Positions 24,106 to 36,905 of a stretch of DNA of 64,000 nt are shown here, piece after piece. The stretch is from Typha latifolia. Its lineage: Eukaryota; Streptophyta; Magnoliopsida; Poales; Typhaceae. How positions within the stretch are numbered: position 1 is the stretch's first letter; every line of letters begins with the position of its first letter. Below the pieces are notes generated by a model. It was not told the origin of the DNA and did no database searches. It saw only the letters and a list, made by a program, of their open reading frames with translations. The stretch spans positions 8,507,001 through 8,571,000 of the forward strand of contig CM034099.1 in NCBI GenBank assembly GCA_019914945.1, given 5' to 3'. The position numbers were made by a program, and so were the translations under genes.

Positions 24106-25033
24106 ATGGAAGGGAAGAGACCAGGAAAGGCTTCTTCTTCTTCTTCTTCTTCTTCTTCTTCATCTCTTGTAGATGTGATCTTTGGCAAGAAAGAGGAGGT
24201 GGGTTCGCATGATGGCTACTTCAGTGGTGTCTTCCCTCCTCCCTCCGCGGTTAGTTCTGTTTTTAACTTTGACCAAGATGAGATCTTGGCGCTCTTTTTT
24301 ATCATAGTTTCTTGCCAGTTTTGACATAGATTCGCATATTCATGGCTTGCGTTCTTATGATGCCAGGTTATGAGAAAGGACTCACAGAACTCAAGTAAAG
24401 CTGGAAATGCTCGCAGTGGCACTGCAGGTTTTGCTAGTCATATATGTAGATAATGTTGGTTTTTGAAAGAAGAAAGAATTCAAAGCTTCTAATTTGTACT
24501 AATAAAACTTCTCCTTTTTAAGGTTGACAGACTTTTAGTAACACTTGACATGCATTTGCTGCTTTGCAGATCGTAATACGCAAGAAAGTCCAAGCAAATG
24601 CCAGAGCACTCAGCTTACCAAGGATGGGAAACCGATCTACTCTGCTGAGCCAACAGAGTCACCTTACTTTGGGTCATCTGTGCATTACGGTTGCCGCGAT
24701 TTTTACCCCGGCTCGCCGTCGAAGAATACTCCTGAAACGACTAATACTGTAAGTTGTAGATGAAAGGAAATATATCACATGAAAATACTATAAGTATCAA
24801 ACTGATGTTATTCATCTAACATGCATCATTTTGTGTCTCTTTGGTCGTAATTACCAGTATAAAAACAGTGAAGAGGATAGTTCAGATAGCTCAAACTATG
24901 CCACTAGAGGTAATTGGTGGCAAGGTACGATATATGTCAACTAAGGAGCTTAGCTAGTCAGTTTTAATTCAATGGAAGGATAGATCTTTACCTGTTCTGC
25001 TTTCTTATTGTTTCAGGTTCACTTTACTATTAG
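24106..25033 (+). CDS. Small serine-rich plant protein of the NWWQGSLYY family (SIS-like)
   Basis: Five exons: 24106-24249, 24367-24427, 24570-24748, 24858-24924 and 25017-25033, with GT/AG borders and matching phases, giving 155 residues. The N-terminus is MEGKRPGKASS followed by a poly-Ser run, then LVDVIFGKKE and GVFPPPSAV; the middle has SPYFGSSVHYGCRDFYPGSP; the C-terminus is RGNWWQGSLYY, the signature of a plant-only family without a known domain. From memory, the Arabidopsis member At5g02020 is called SIS (salt-induced serine-rich); molecular function is unknown. The last exon codes only for the final residues, and the Gly of the signature spans the intron. The 5' UTR and the poly-Ser run are both CTT-repeat-rich, so length variation is likely. 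Confidence 0.9.
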
Positions 25034-26514
25034 AGGAAACTCTAACTACTTAGGCAGAGAGAAGTTAGAGCGTATGTATTATTTCTCAGGTACTTGGAGG
25101 AGCTGCCTTAGGTTGCTGCAATCTACTATTCCAGCCAGTTTATATATCTTCTCTTTGTAGTCGAGGATATAAGTATAGAGACTGTTTATATTATATAAGA
25201 GCAGCAGACAGTTCTCAGTATGTCTATAAAGTGTATCAGGCTCTATTCTCTAGCTTATTTTGGTGAGGATAGATGCCCAGCTTTGTAGTTTGTACGAGCT
25301 TTATATTCAAAGTTACTATTATGTAAAACTTTTCACTTGTGTTTATTGTTTGAAGCTCCTCTTAGTTCTTCTATTGGTCAATCAAATGGAAGGTATGGCA
25401 CATCAGCTACCAACATAAAGCAGCAATGTCTTTTTACTGCTATGAGTTAGCTGCATAGTCCTACTAAGATGCAATCTTGACTGCTATGTTTCCTTCATCT
25501 CTATCTTATTCCTTATGTTGATCTTTAATGCCCACTCCCTTAATAGTATCGATTTGCTTGTGCTGCTTAGCTGTTCGCCTTGGCATCTGTGGTTCTGAAT
25601 TCTAGCAGCAATCTTCATCACATGATGATAGTAGAACATGAAGGTATTCTATGATCTTAAGGAGGTTGGGCTTTTGCACCATTTTCTATGCATTTCCTAT
25701 AAATTGGCAGTCATGGCCTTTAATCTCTTCATTTCTATGTGTCTAGTAGCATTGCACTTCAGTACTGAAGTGGTTATTAATTTGGGGCCTTTGATGGTTT
25801 AATATTTTATTATTCCCTGTTGCTGATGTAGGGTTCATGTAAGAAAGGGAAACAGGGTTACAAATAGGTTGAAAGAGTGATGAGAAAATCGAGCAGATGT
25901 AATCTTGAGTAGTATTTCAAAACCAGTGGCTTAGAAATTACAGTCTGAAGGTACGATACAGCAGCAGCTAATGTGAAGACCTAAATTTAAAGAGAAAAAT
26001 AAACTTTCTGATAAATAAGTTATAAAAGAGTGATTTTTTTTTTATCCTTCACAACTCAACAAGATTTAAAAAAAAATGGAGGCATTAGAAAGTTTTAAGT
26101 AGAACAGTAGCCAAACTTGTGTGGCATTTCTTGCTTTAGCAATATATTACATCCATCCAGAAGTTAATTTATGCCCTCCCTACCATCAAAGGAGTAAATT
26201 TCAGAAGCTACAACCATTCCTTAGCTCCCTACATTCCAAGGCAAAGTATAACCAGTGATCAAATAGCACAGAATTCTAGGACAACCAGTTCAAAACCTCC
26301 ACATCTGTAACCCAAAAGGTCAGATGCTGCACCCTTTTCATGTCCAACCCTTCTTCCTCATTACACTGATGCTATAACTGAGAAGGCTGAGAGATTTGCA
26401 TTCTTTGGCCTTTCACTTATAGAAGTATGACCACCTACTTGTGTTTATTTAATCTTCTAGGAAATGATCCTAGAAAGAATCTCAACTGGAAGCAGTACAT
26501 CACTGCCAATGACA
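25034..26514. other. Convergent 3' flanks of two genes
   Basis: Lies between the plus-strand serine-rich gene and the minus-strand GT4 gene, so it holds both 3' UTRs and terminators. The first 300 bases probably belong to the serine-rich transcript. Nothing else recognised. Confidence 0.45.
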
Positions 26515-28052
26515 TCAAGCATGAGGATATCTGCAGAACTTTTTATTAGAGATGCACAAAAAGAGCCTCTCATAAGCAGCCGCCATCTTTGTGGAAGTGA
26601 ACAGCTGAATTGCCCTGCTTCTAGCTGCCTCCCCCTTCTTCACTAGAACTCCACTTCTTCCATCTTCCCAAATCCTATACAAAGCCTTCTTAACTGAATC
26701 AATTGTAGGTAAAAATGTGTAACCGATTTCCTGCCCCACGATAAGAGATCCAGTAATGCTTGCAAACCGTGTGCCGGCGACGGACAAGCCTGAGAGCATT
26801 GCCTCTATGATTGTATGATCCAGCCCTTGAGCTCTCAACGTAGGATTCATGAACACATCAAGAGAATTGTAGAAACTAGCCAGTTGGGTCTGCTCCAGAG
26901 GACCCAAAACAAATACATTTGATCCAAGTTCCTTATACCTATTGCTCCATGGCCCATCTCCTGCAACTAAAACAAATGCATTCCTTTTGAAGGTCTCATT
27001 CTCCATGAATGCTTGTTTCAAAGCTTCAAACATCAAAGGATGGCCTTTGTCCCTCACTAACCTCCCTGCCATGCCTATCACCAGTGTCGCATTCTTGGGC
27101 ACACCAATCTTTCTCCTGAACTCTTCACCCCTTGCAGCATCCAAAGTATAGATGTTCTCATCAACGCCATTGACAATTATGTGGACACGTTCTTCTGGGA
27201 TCATGTAGATCCTCTTGAGGACATCTCCGACGTGGTCGCTCGTCGCCACGTGGTGCTTGTAATCTTGGAAGAACTTAACCTCGTCGGACACCTTGTTTAA
27301 CCTGGTTATAACATAAATGGGCTGCTGTTAAATTAAATTTTGTATTTGTCTTATATCAAATTGAGCTTTAAACGAGTTGGTGGGCAGACGAACCTTTCGG
27401 TTAACACCAACTGCCGCGGCTCTCCGGGGCCGCGGAGGAGGTCCTGAACGATGTCGGAATGGATGGTCTCGTACGCGATCCCATGCCAAGAGACCGCGAG
27501 ATTGCTAAAATTTCTCGCGCGGCCGTGGAGCAGCGAGACGCTCTCGGTGTGGACCACATCAAACACCTTGTCGCTGTTCTCTACCCGGAACTGCTCCCAC
27601 GCCAGGGCCTGATTGAGGTACCCGGCCCTCGTCGCCGGGGTGACGTGGAAGGCCAAGTTGGCATCTGGGTGGGTGGCGAACGTGGAGTTGGATGACGTGG
27701 TGAACACGTGGACCTCGTGGCCGCGGCGCGCCAGGGCGAGGTGGAGCGTGAGGGCGTGGCGCTCGAGCCCTCCGGCCAGGTTGCGGCGCGGCCATTTCTT
27801 GACGAAGAGGGCGATCCGGAGGTGGAGGGGAGGTGGGTCCGGGGAGAAGGAGAGGTGGTTCCAAGAGGAAGGGAAGGAGAGGAGGTCGAGTGTTTGGTTC
27901 AGTTCGAGGGGAGGGAGGAGGACGGAGGATTGGGTAGGCGGTTTGCAGCAGGAAGCAGAGCAGTGAGACCAGTAGATGAAGGATGTGGACGAGAGCATGG
28001 AAAAGGCGAAGAGGAGGTAGCAGAGGTAATGGAAATTAATGGCGGAGGCCAT
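26515..28052 (-). CDS. GT4-family glycosyltransferase, single-pass membrane protein
   Basis: Two exons, 28052-27394 and 27301-26515, joined in phase (AG|G), 481 residues. Residues about 9-28 (YLLFAFSMLSSTSFIYW) form a signal anchor, so a type II Golgi or ER enzyme is inferred. The N-terminal Rossmann half reads LRIALFVKKWPRRNLAGGLE then RHALTLHLALARRGHEVHVF; the C-terminal half has KRIYMIPEERVHIIVNGVDE, MAGRLVRDKG (about 297-306), AGDGPW and NPTLRAQGLDHTIIEAM (about 371-387). This matches the plant group of Arabidopsis At1g19710/At1g75420, whose substrates I do not know. The first Glu of the usual GT4 ExxxxxxxE motif is Gln here, which may be a group feature. Exon 1 is very GC-rich and exon 2 is not, a pattern common in monocots. 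Confidence 0.93.
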
Positions 28053-30288
28053 GATATTCTAATTGAAGTGATTCAGAACTGTTAAAGAAGGGTGGGTTGG
28101 GGGGGAATGGAAGGAGGAGATCGAAGATTGGAACTGTGGAAACTGGAAACAGGGGCTGCATTGTTTGACCAGTGTGGATTAATGAATCCCCATGTGAGGT
28201 GTGCTAATTTTTAGGCAGCTTTAGGTAGAAATCCACTAGAAAAACACCAAACCCACTATTAATTTTTGGAAAATTTACTAAAGAACACCCTATATTTGCC
28301 TTTATTATCCTTACATTCTTTAAAATCACTGATTGGGTTTTGGTTCTTTAAATTATCTTAATTATCGCTGAATTTTTTTTTCCTAAAATACCATTTAGAT
28401 TAGCTTTTGACATAATATTCCTAATAATTATTTTTAAAGTTAATAAATACATATAAATAAGTAAAATATGCTTCTTCCTTAAAAGTTTAGAGTGTAAAAT
28501 ACATTGATATTTTTTTACCATAATGAATGTTAAATTATTAAAATTGTCTTTCTCCTTTTATAAAATTTACTCACCTTATCATATTCTTCAAATTTTTTTT
28601 AAGAAAAATACAATTTTAACCTCTTCAATCTTCTCCTCTGGGTCACTAAGCTGGCTTAGTTTGTGGCTAATATAGTGGTTGATATAAATTTTCTCACTTA
28701 CAGTTATTAAAATTATAAATTAGTTTTTATTTTTAGAGAGGTTAATCGTGCTGCTGATTAACTTGCTAATTATAATAAAACCATAGGTTACGATTTTATT
28801 TGGGACAGAGAATTTCCCTATAATCTTCTATAATTTTTGGTCTCCGACTCTAACAGAGCTTTTTAATACTGTAGAAGTTAATTTATAATATCTTCTTTGT
28901 TTGTTTTATAAAAAAAATTACACGTTCTAAATCTTAGTTTTTATCTAACTATTAGAGTATATCTCACTTTAAATATATGATAAAGAAATAAAAAAATTTA
29001 ACCATCTTAAACACATGAGTATAAAATTCATATCTACTCAAACGATGATAAAAGTATTATATATTTTTTATTTTCTCTGTGAGTTTGAATGAAAAAGTTA
29101 ACATATTTATATTAGCCTATATCATAAAAAGGATAAAGTGATACAAATAAAAATATAGAGGAGTAGTTTAATATTAGACGTAATTCTGGGGGGTTATTCG
29201 ATAATTACCTTATTTGCAAATAGACCGTTCCATGACCTCGTAAAGGAGTAATTTTATACATACATAGGTGGCTTTCTGTAATAAAGACTACAATTTAGGT
29301 AATAATATGCAAAAACAATTAATTATCCTTGGAAAGCTTTCATGTTTGACCTGGTGGACTGCTCCCAATGCTGGAAACTTAAACAACTCGCAAAGCTATT
29401 AATAATTTTGTTGCTTGAGTGAAAGTGAACCAAACGTTAGCTCTCCCACCAAGGCAAGTGCTAGCCTTCTACAACTCTTTGTTGATTTTTTTTTTTAATT
29501 TTTTGATGAGAAGTTCTCTTTGTTGCAATGTTGTTGTTTATTGCAGAAATTACTTCAATTTTTAAAACTTAAAATATTAGGATTTTTTTTCCATAATTTC
29601 CATTAAATTTTTTTAAAATATTATAATTGTCACCACATTGACTAAAATATCGTAATTGCCACTAAAATATTTTGACTCTTTTAGAATTGACATTATAGTT
29701 AGTTTTTTAATAGAATATTTCTAACATATTATTATTAAAGTTAATAAACACATAAATGACTAACACATATCTATTTTTTAAGTTCTAGTGTCAAATATTT
29801 TTCAATAATTTTTATCTCATATATGTCATATAAAATAAGATATATTTTATTGTACTATAGTATTGAGTAATAAACTATTTTTAATAATCTAGACAAGTGC
29901 AAAATAATTTCTTTTTCTTATATCTAAGTTGTGTTTTAATCATGATAGTTAGATTTAATTAACTAACTATTATTTTTGAAGGAGCACAATAATTTCAATG
30001 GTGATTATGATATTTTAGAAGTTTTCTACGATAGTTATGTAAAAATCATAAAATATTATGTTATTGTTTCTGTTTCTGATATCTTTACATGTCAATTGCT
30101 GCTTGTATTTAATGTTCCGATGATTTCAAATCTAACAAGAATATCTTAGGTTGGTATTCATCAAAAATTAACTACGAATATGACTCGCTTATTAAGCAAA
30201 TATAAATGAGTTAGATGAGTTTTATTTTTTCTAAAAATAAAAACTATATTAGAAATTAAACTTGCAAATATAAAAGTCTGCAAAGCGC
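28053..30288. other. AT-rich intergenic DNA
   Basis: The first 200 bases are the probable promoter and 5' UTR of the GT4 gene. Two diverged stretches (about 28400-28560 and 29700-29870) share TAAAGTTAATAAA and similar words, perhaps remnants of one short element. No gene supported. Confidence 0.4.
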
Positions 30289-30609
30289 ATAAGAGAAACC
30301 CTCATCCCAAGTACACATGAAGCCTAAGCTCCTACCCATGTTAACAAGCCAATCAACAGCTTGATTAACTTGTCTATAAATATACGTAATTTTATAATTG
30401 TTGAAATTGCTAGATAGGATTTTGATATCGCCAATGATATTGTCAATGGACTAAAGTGGCATCTAACCATTCTTCAATATGTTGACAAAAATAGTAGAGT
30501 CAGTCTCTATCTATACGTTGGTTAAGTTTCTCCGGGCAATACTACTCAGTGCTTCCCTAATAGCTATAGCCACCGCAATTAGTTGAGATTCATATGGCAC
30601 GTATAAAGC
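30289..30609 (-). pseudogene. LINE remnant, RNase H-like domain
   Basis: Minus-strand reading AVAIAIREALSSIARRNLTN, then IETDSTIFVNILKN, then NNYKITYIYRQVNQAVDWL. This is the RNase H fold found at the C-terminus of plant LINE proteins (RVT_3 type), with ETDS as the conserved acidic site. Stops interrupt it. It is the downstream part of the element continued at 32034-32559. Confidence 0.75.
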
Positions 30610-32033
30610 TCTAACATCCCTTTAAAAAAAACTGGAGCGTATTTGACCCGCATGTGCACTGTGGCTTAATGAATGCTTAGTATTATTATGTGGATGAATG
30701 GGAGTTTAAAAATGATGCAAATGATGATATATGAAAGTCTTTATTTTGAGTTAAATGAAACTCATCCCTTTGAGCCCCGAGAGGCTCACTGCTCTGAGGC
30801 TAGGTTTGTTTGTAGTGAATCTTTCTCTCGTTCGAAGATTAGCTCACCACTTGCACACGTGCACAACTATAAATAAGGTGACTCCTACGTCTCGATAGTA
30901 CTCAACACCTTCTCAGCTAGAGTTCGTGGTGGAGAATATTATTATACTTATATATTATGGCTCATACTTGAGGTCTCAATCTGTTGATCACAGACAATCA
31001 AGTAACATTTTGCCGGATGATAAGCGATTTACTATTGATTGACGAGAGTTAAACCCTTTAGGATATTTAAGTTATAAAGCGAAGGGTATGATGATATAGA
31101 CTTAGCGATTTTTGATGATTTAGGGTGATGACGTCTGTAAGCGACGGCTCATGATTTTCGCAAGGTGGTGCGATGATATAGAGTCGAGAGCTCGGATGAT
31201 AGTATCGATATACAATACTTACCTATGTGATGGGTTTACGACTGAGGTTTTTAGTCTGTAGGGCGAATAATCGATCATACTATTCGCTAGATGATGAGCT
31301 AACAAGTTACCGCTAGGATCTACCCTCTTTTGTGGGTATTGTGTAATTGGATATGAGTGTTATTATGGCCTACGGGCATATCTCTGTATAAGCCTGTGTT
31401 GAAGGCTTGATAGTCTGAAAAGAGGTATATATATCCTGTTATATATTATTAACATGGCCTATGGGCGAAACTCGGTGTGAGCTCGAGTTTGGGGACATGA
31501 TATTTTGGGTTGATGCATGTCATATTATAGATTGCTAATGCATGTGCGCATTGGATGAGCACGATGAGTATGTGGTACTGATACATTAATTTGTTCATAA
31601 TGTGCATATTCATATTTATCTATTACGACATCCTTATTTGCACTACTTTTAGTCTATAGTAGTTGACATTTGCTGCGATTTATGGTCACCACCTTTTGGT
31701 GAAATTATTCTCAGATCAATAATTGGCCCCGAGTCCGAGCCCGTGAAGGATATGGTGAAAACTAGTTTATAGTTGCCTTTTTATTTATTTATTTTATCAA
31801 TTGAGTTAGATGGCTTGAAGCACCTACGTGGGCAATTTGCATATATATATGGTTTTATATTTTGGGGCTTATTGTGACTTATGATATTATGGGCTATTTT
31901 TTATTTTATATTATTTGTGAAAATGTGTGTTTTCTCATGTTTATTACGTTGAAATGTTGACCAATAGATAATATGGATATCACGTGGGTTGCATCCACAT
32001 GAAGGGCACATGTATTTGGTGGCGGGTGTTACA
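30610..32033. mobile_element. Solo LTR (about 1.4 kb) inserted in the LINE
   Basis: Starts TCTAACATCCC and ends GGGTGTTACA, close to the TGTAACA...TGTTACA ends usual in plant gypsy LTRs; the first G is lost. Flanks AAAGC (30605-30609) and AAAGT (32034-32038) fit a 5-bp target duplication with one change. No internal domains. It shares CATTCGCTAG- and GAGTTATC-type blocks with the LTR at 32560-35782, so the two are related. Confidence 0.6.
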
Positions 32034-32559
32034 AAAGTTACATTAATTTGTCAGACTATGAAGCCTACCCATCCTTCTCATTTCTATTAACGAATGAGCC
32101 ACAATTGTTAACATTTAAGAGATCCAACAAATAATTGAGTAATAAAATCCTTTCTTAACGAAATAGTTCGAAGCTAAAACTTATGCAAGTCTTCTCTTTC
32201 ACTGCTAAAATGAACTTGATTGCAAAATTTTATATTTTCTATAGTAAGAGTACGATGCACACCTTGACCAAAGCTCTGTTTGATTCTAGCAACCCATTCC
32301 TCTCATTAATCTGTCAGCCCTCTGACCATCTATCCTCAAAACAAAGAGTAATCAAAATGTTACTTTTAACAAAATCATAAAGAGTGGTCGAATAAATGGT
32401 CAATGGTCTCAATCTTAAGAGAGCAAATGACGCACCTAGTATCAGAGGCAAGCCCAAAGGCTGAGAGGTGGGATCTAGTCGGTAATCAACCCTAAGCTAA
32501 CTTCCACAAGAAAGTCTTTGTCTTAGACTAGATCGATGAAAACCAAATCTTAGCCCATC
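32034..32559 (-). pseudogene. LINE remnant, reverse-transcriptase zinc-binding domain
   Basis: Minus-strand reading, with stops at three places: AKIWFSSI, SKTKTFLWKLA, LPTRSHLSAFGLASDTRCVI, CSLKIETIDHLFDHS. The CxxC then HxxxxxH pattern and the order match the zf-RVT domain between reverse transcriptase and RNase H in plant LINEs. It is flanked on both sides by LTR insertions. Confidence 0.8.
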
Positions 32560-32888
32560 TGTAACAACCTGCCCAAAAAAAAATTAATTTTTGGGCACGA
32601 CATGGCCAGCCACACTGTGGCCGGCCTCGTGCCCATGCAAGCTGCATGAGCAGCTTGCGTGGTGAGGCGCCACGCACCCACCGTCGCTGCCGCAGCCAAC
32701 CGGCTACAGCCAGCTAGCCTCGGCGGGCCCTGACGCCGCCGCCTTCCACCGCCTATCTTTCTCCCTCTATATCTCTCTTTCTCTTGGTCTCTCTCTCTCT
32801 CTCTCGCTGAGGCCGGCTTACCGCCGCCGCCGCCGGGGCCTCCTTCCCCACCTCTCTTTCGGTCTCTCTTTCTTTCTCCTCCTTCCCT

Positions 32889-32947
<59 letters not shown>

Positions 32948-33023
32948 ACACAAACTTTCTCTCTTTTTCCTCGTGCCGCCGCCGGCCTGCCGCCACCAAG
33001 GTAAGTTTCTCTCTCTCTATCTC

Positions 33024-33055
<32 letters not shown>

Positions 33056-35782
33056 CTTTCTCTTGCCCTTGGGCTCGGGCTCGGGCTCGCCGGAGCCGAG
33101 CCACTAGCGAGAGGCCGGCCGCTGGATGGCCACTAGCGGTCAGTGCCCTCCCCACTGGCCCGGGTCCGCAACCCCCTTCCCTCACCTCCTCTCTTTCTTC
33201 TCTTCTCTTCTTCTCTTCTCTTCTTCTTCTTCTTCTTCTTCTTCTTCTTCTTCTTCTTCTTCTTCCTTCTTTCGTCTTCCTTTCTTCTTCTTCCTTAGCT
33301 GCTTCTCCTCTTCTTGTTTTTTTGCAACAGTGCTGGGCTCGGCCCAGCACTGTAGCAGGCCAGTGCTGGACCAAGCCCAGCATTAGTACTAGTAATCATT
33401 ATTTTTATTTTATTATTTATTTATTTAGGTATTTCTGTCTTAATTAATACAAATAGATTTAGACATTATTTTAATAATAATATATATTCATCAATATGAT
33501 TATTATTAATTATACTTAATTAATGATTAATTAGATTATAAACTATTACACATAAATATAGATAATACTTATATTTATTTATTTATTTACTTATATGTAT
33601 ATTAGAATAATAGATAGATTTATAAATTATAATTATTAGATTTCTATTCTAATATTCTTATGATATACATTTTAAGTAATTCTATTAATTTATTATATAT
33701 TATTATCCTGCAATAAATAAAATACTAGGCTTATTTAGTTATTTATTTATTATCTTATCGAGTAAAGACTGCATAGTCCCTAATTAATCAAGATAGAGTA
33801 TGAATTATAAAATTAATTATAATTAGACCTAGTCTATACTTATAGTTATTTAGTCTTTTATTTTATTTTATTTTGTAATTATATATTTAGAAATGTTCTG
33901 ATATAAAAGGGAATATACCTGTTCTCCTTATACTATAATTAACATTTTATGATAATAGTATAATTATAGTATTTAAATCATATCTATAAGATAGATCTAG
34001 TTATGTAATCAAAAATAAAAAGAAGTGATTCTAAACCTAATAAACATTTATATTTTACTTGAATTAATTCTAATTAGATGAACGGCTAACTTTATGCTAC
34101 TTAAATATTTTCAGATTCCGAACCCTTTATTTGAGACCCCATGGACCTTGCTAGCGATGAGTGTCACTCAGTTGATTGACGGATGTAAGAGATACGTGGT
34201 TTGCGTCTTCTGATCAGTGTGAGTAGTCTTATCCCCTAGACGCCTTTCTCAAATTAAGTTATATTATATATCATGTACATGTATGTTTTGGCCTCCAACA
34301 TGATTATATAACTTTATCTAGAGATGATTATAGTCGAGTATATTTTATCATGCATTTGATTAGGTTGATTTGGGATATGAGTACATTGGTGATATATAGA
34401 GATGATGAGAGATGATTATACTATTATAATGTTATGTCTAGTTGATCTGTAGCATGAGTATGCTTATGATAGATTAGCATGAGTATGCATATGTTGACTA
34501 TATGGTTGAAGACTACATTGTATCATTTTTCTCTTGATTTCTGTTCTACCTAAATACCTGTTATGTATTGACTTGTTATCGTACTGGATATATACATATG
34601 ATCTGTCATTTAGAAGGAAAGCATGAAATGTGATTAATATGATAGTTAATAGAAATCGTGAGGATACCTAAGTGGGCGCGAAGGTTAGGATGCGCTTGGT
34701 GGATGATTGATCGCTCGACATAGTCGCGATCCTACTGGCCTTACGTCTGAGGTCGTTAGTCTGTGTGCGTAGTAGACATTCGGACACATACCATTCGCTA
34801 GGGCATATGTGGCGAGTTATCCTCATGAGATTTCTATCAGCTAGAAGGGTGCTCGATCTGGATGGATATTGATACCCTTAGCGGATGACAGAGTATGGTT
34901 ATATTTGAGATACTCCTTGCGGATGGCAGAGTATGCTCTGAGCCTTCAGGCATGATGTTGAGATCGGGTACCGGGTGTTAGTATGATAATGATATATAGA
35001 GCTGACATTGATAACTGAGATGCTGAGAAATGTATATGATTTCATTATCATTTGATTACCTGATTATCGAGTAGTCAATATATACATCATATGTGGCTGC
35101 ATTTAATACCATAGCATTGTCATGGTCGGCATGCATCATGTGTCATATTTAAGAGAGAGAGTTATGATGATGGTATAACATGGAGATTTGTTTATTCATT
35201 GTCGAGGATTATACAATTTATCAGTCATGACATGAGATTTGTTATAACATGGAGATTTGTTTATTCGAAGTAAGGTCTATTCACTGAGCTTTTTGCTCAT
35301 GACTCTCTTATTTCTTTTCTAACCCCTTAGATATGTGGTATGTGATAGCGACTTGAGATATCTTGAGAAGATATTTTAGAGCGATGATGAGGTGAGCTAT
35401 AGATGATAGTTTATATAGAAATTAAGTTGTACTAGTATTTAATATTTGTATTCTTTTGTATTAGACGTTGATTTGTATAATACAAATCGAATCATAGTAT
35501 ACTCTTGTATTAGTTGTTTTAGTTGTATCTTGATGATTTATTGTAGTCTGTATGTGTTTTGCCAGATTATATAGTGGTCTAGTGTATATTATTATGGACT
35601 TGGATATTTATATGTTAACAAGTTTATTTGGTTAAATGTGATTATGAATATTTTATTTGATGATGTCATGATTATATGTGCACACGAGAGCATCTATGCG
35701 TGACGGGCCTCGCGTAACCTGTCGCGTGTGCCGCGCGTGCCGTGTGGGCGTGCACGTGCCCGTGCTGGGCGAGGGCATTACA
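32560..35782. mobile_element. Long solo LTR (about 3.2 kb), gypsy type, inserted in the LINE
   Basis: Starts TGTAACAACCTGCCC and ends GAGGGCATTACA (TG...CA). Flanks CCATC (32555-32559) and CTATC (35783-35787) fit a 5-bp target duplication with one change. Contains (CT)n at 32895-32945, (TATC)n near 33027-33052 and (TTC)n at 33220-33263, and no coding domain. CACTGAGCTTTTTGCTCATG at about 35281 resembles a block seen in long LTRs of plant Tekay/Del chromoviruses; that assignment is tentative. Confidence 0.7.
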
Positions 35783-36000
35783 CTATCCATTCCATCTTAA
35801 GTTAGGATCACTAAGGGTGGTGTGAAGAAGTTGGTAACTAGACTAAGTTTATGATAAAATTATTCTACCTTTTTGAGTTATATACGGACATTGAGTTACT
35901 TGTGTAACCTTTTCAATAAATAGGTTACACAGATTTAGATTTATATGGTTTATTCAGATTATAAACAAGTCTATTTGAGTTATAGATAATTTATTATAAT
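35783..36000 (-). pseudogene. LINE remnant, upstream piece
   Basis: The minus strand reads LKMEWI directly before the LTR; joined to AKIWFSS after the LTR and one target copy are removed, it continues the LINE frame. Further upstream there is no recognisable reverse transcriptase; the rest is AT-rich. Confidence 0.5.
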
Positions 36001-36066
36001 CCAAAAGAGTTTATTCTGATTTAAAAAGATAAACAAATTAGCAAGTTGGAAATAAATTAAGCTTAT

Positions 36067-36905
36067 CACACCCTATAATTTATCTATTTTATGATTTAAG
36101 AATTTTGTAACCACACTTCTCTTTTTTATCTATAATTCTCATTTAATATATTGGATTAACTTAGACTATAAGATATTTTATAAATCACACCCTATATTTA
36201 CCTATTTTATGATTCACACTCCGTTTTTGATGATTTTGTAATCTGATCCCTCATTTTTCTCTATAATTCTCGTTTAACACCCTGACGTTATTTTGAACAA
36301 CTAATATCGACCAAATTACTAAAATACTATCACCACTATTTTTTCTCCTACTTGCCTCTTCTCTACAGAAGGCACGAGTAATTTAGGTATTTATAAATTA
36401 TTTTATATATTATAATAAAATATTCCTTTGCTGGTACCGTTTAAATTAAATGAGGATATTAAATGAGAATTATAAAGAAAAAGCAGGAGTCGAGTTATAA
36501 AAATCTCAAATACGAGGTGTGAATCATAAAATAGATAAAATATAGAGTATAATTTATTAAAATTTTTAATATATAAAATAATTTATAAATACCTAAATTA
36601 TTTCTATCTTTTTTAAGAAGAACGAGAAAAAGAGAAGGAGGAAGAGGAGATAGGGGGGAGAGGGAGAGCAGAAGATGAGAAAATATGGTGGCAGCAGCGA
36701 TGGGGACGATAGGTGGAGAATATAAAAAATAAGAGAGAATGGTATGAATATTTTAGTAATTTAATCGATATTAGTTAGTCAAAATAATATCAGGATATTA
36801 AATAAAAATTATTGAGAAAAAAAATGAACGGTCGGATTATAAAATTCTCAAAAACTTTGGGTGAGCATCACAAATAGTTAAAATATACGGTATGATCCGT
36901 AAAAA
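36067..36905. mobile_element. Long-TIR MITE-like element with a second one nested inside
   Basis: Outer element: left part 36067-36180 (CACCCTATAATTTATCTATT) and right part about 36600-36905 (CATCACAAATAGTTAAAATA). Inner element 36182-36557: left TIR CACACCCTATATTTACCTAT, right TIR GGTGTGAATCATAAAATAGA. Same family as 16779-17523 and the half element at 16010-16440. The centres hold TTTAGTAATTTA- and CTCCTACTTGC-like stretches and no coding capacity. Confidence 0.7.

Noticed and set aside
27459..28085. Plus-strand frames up to 125 codons
   Set aside because: Antisense shadows of GC-rich exon 1 of the GT4 gene.
32550..33383. Minus-strand Arg/Glu-rich frames of 149 and 112 codons
   Set aside because: Translations of (CT)n and (TTC)n tracts within the solo LTR.
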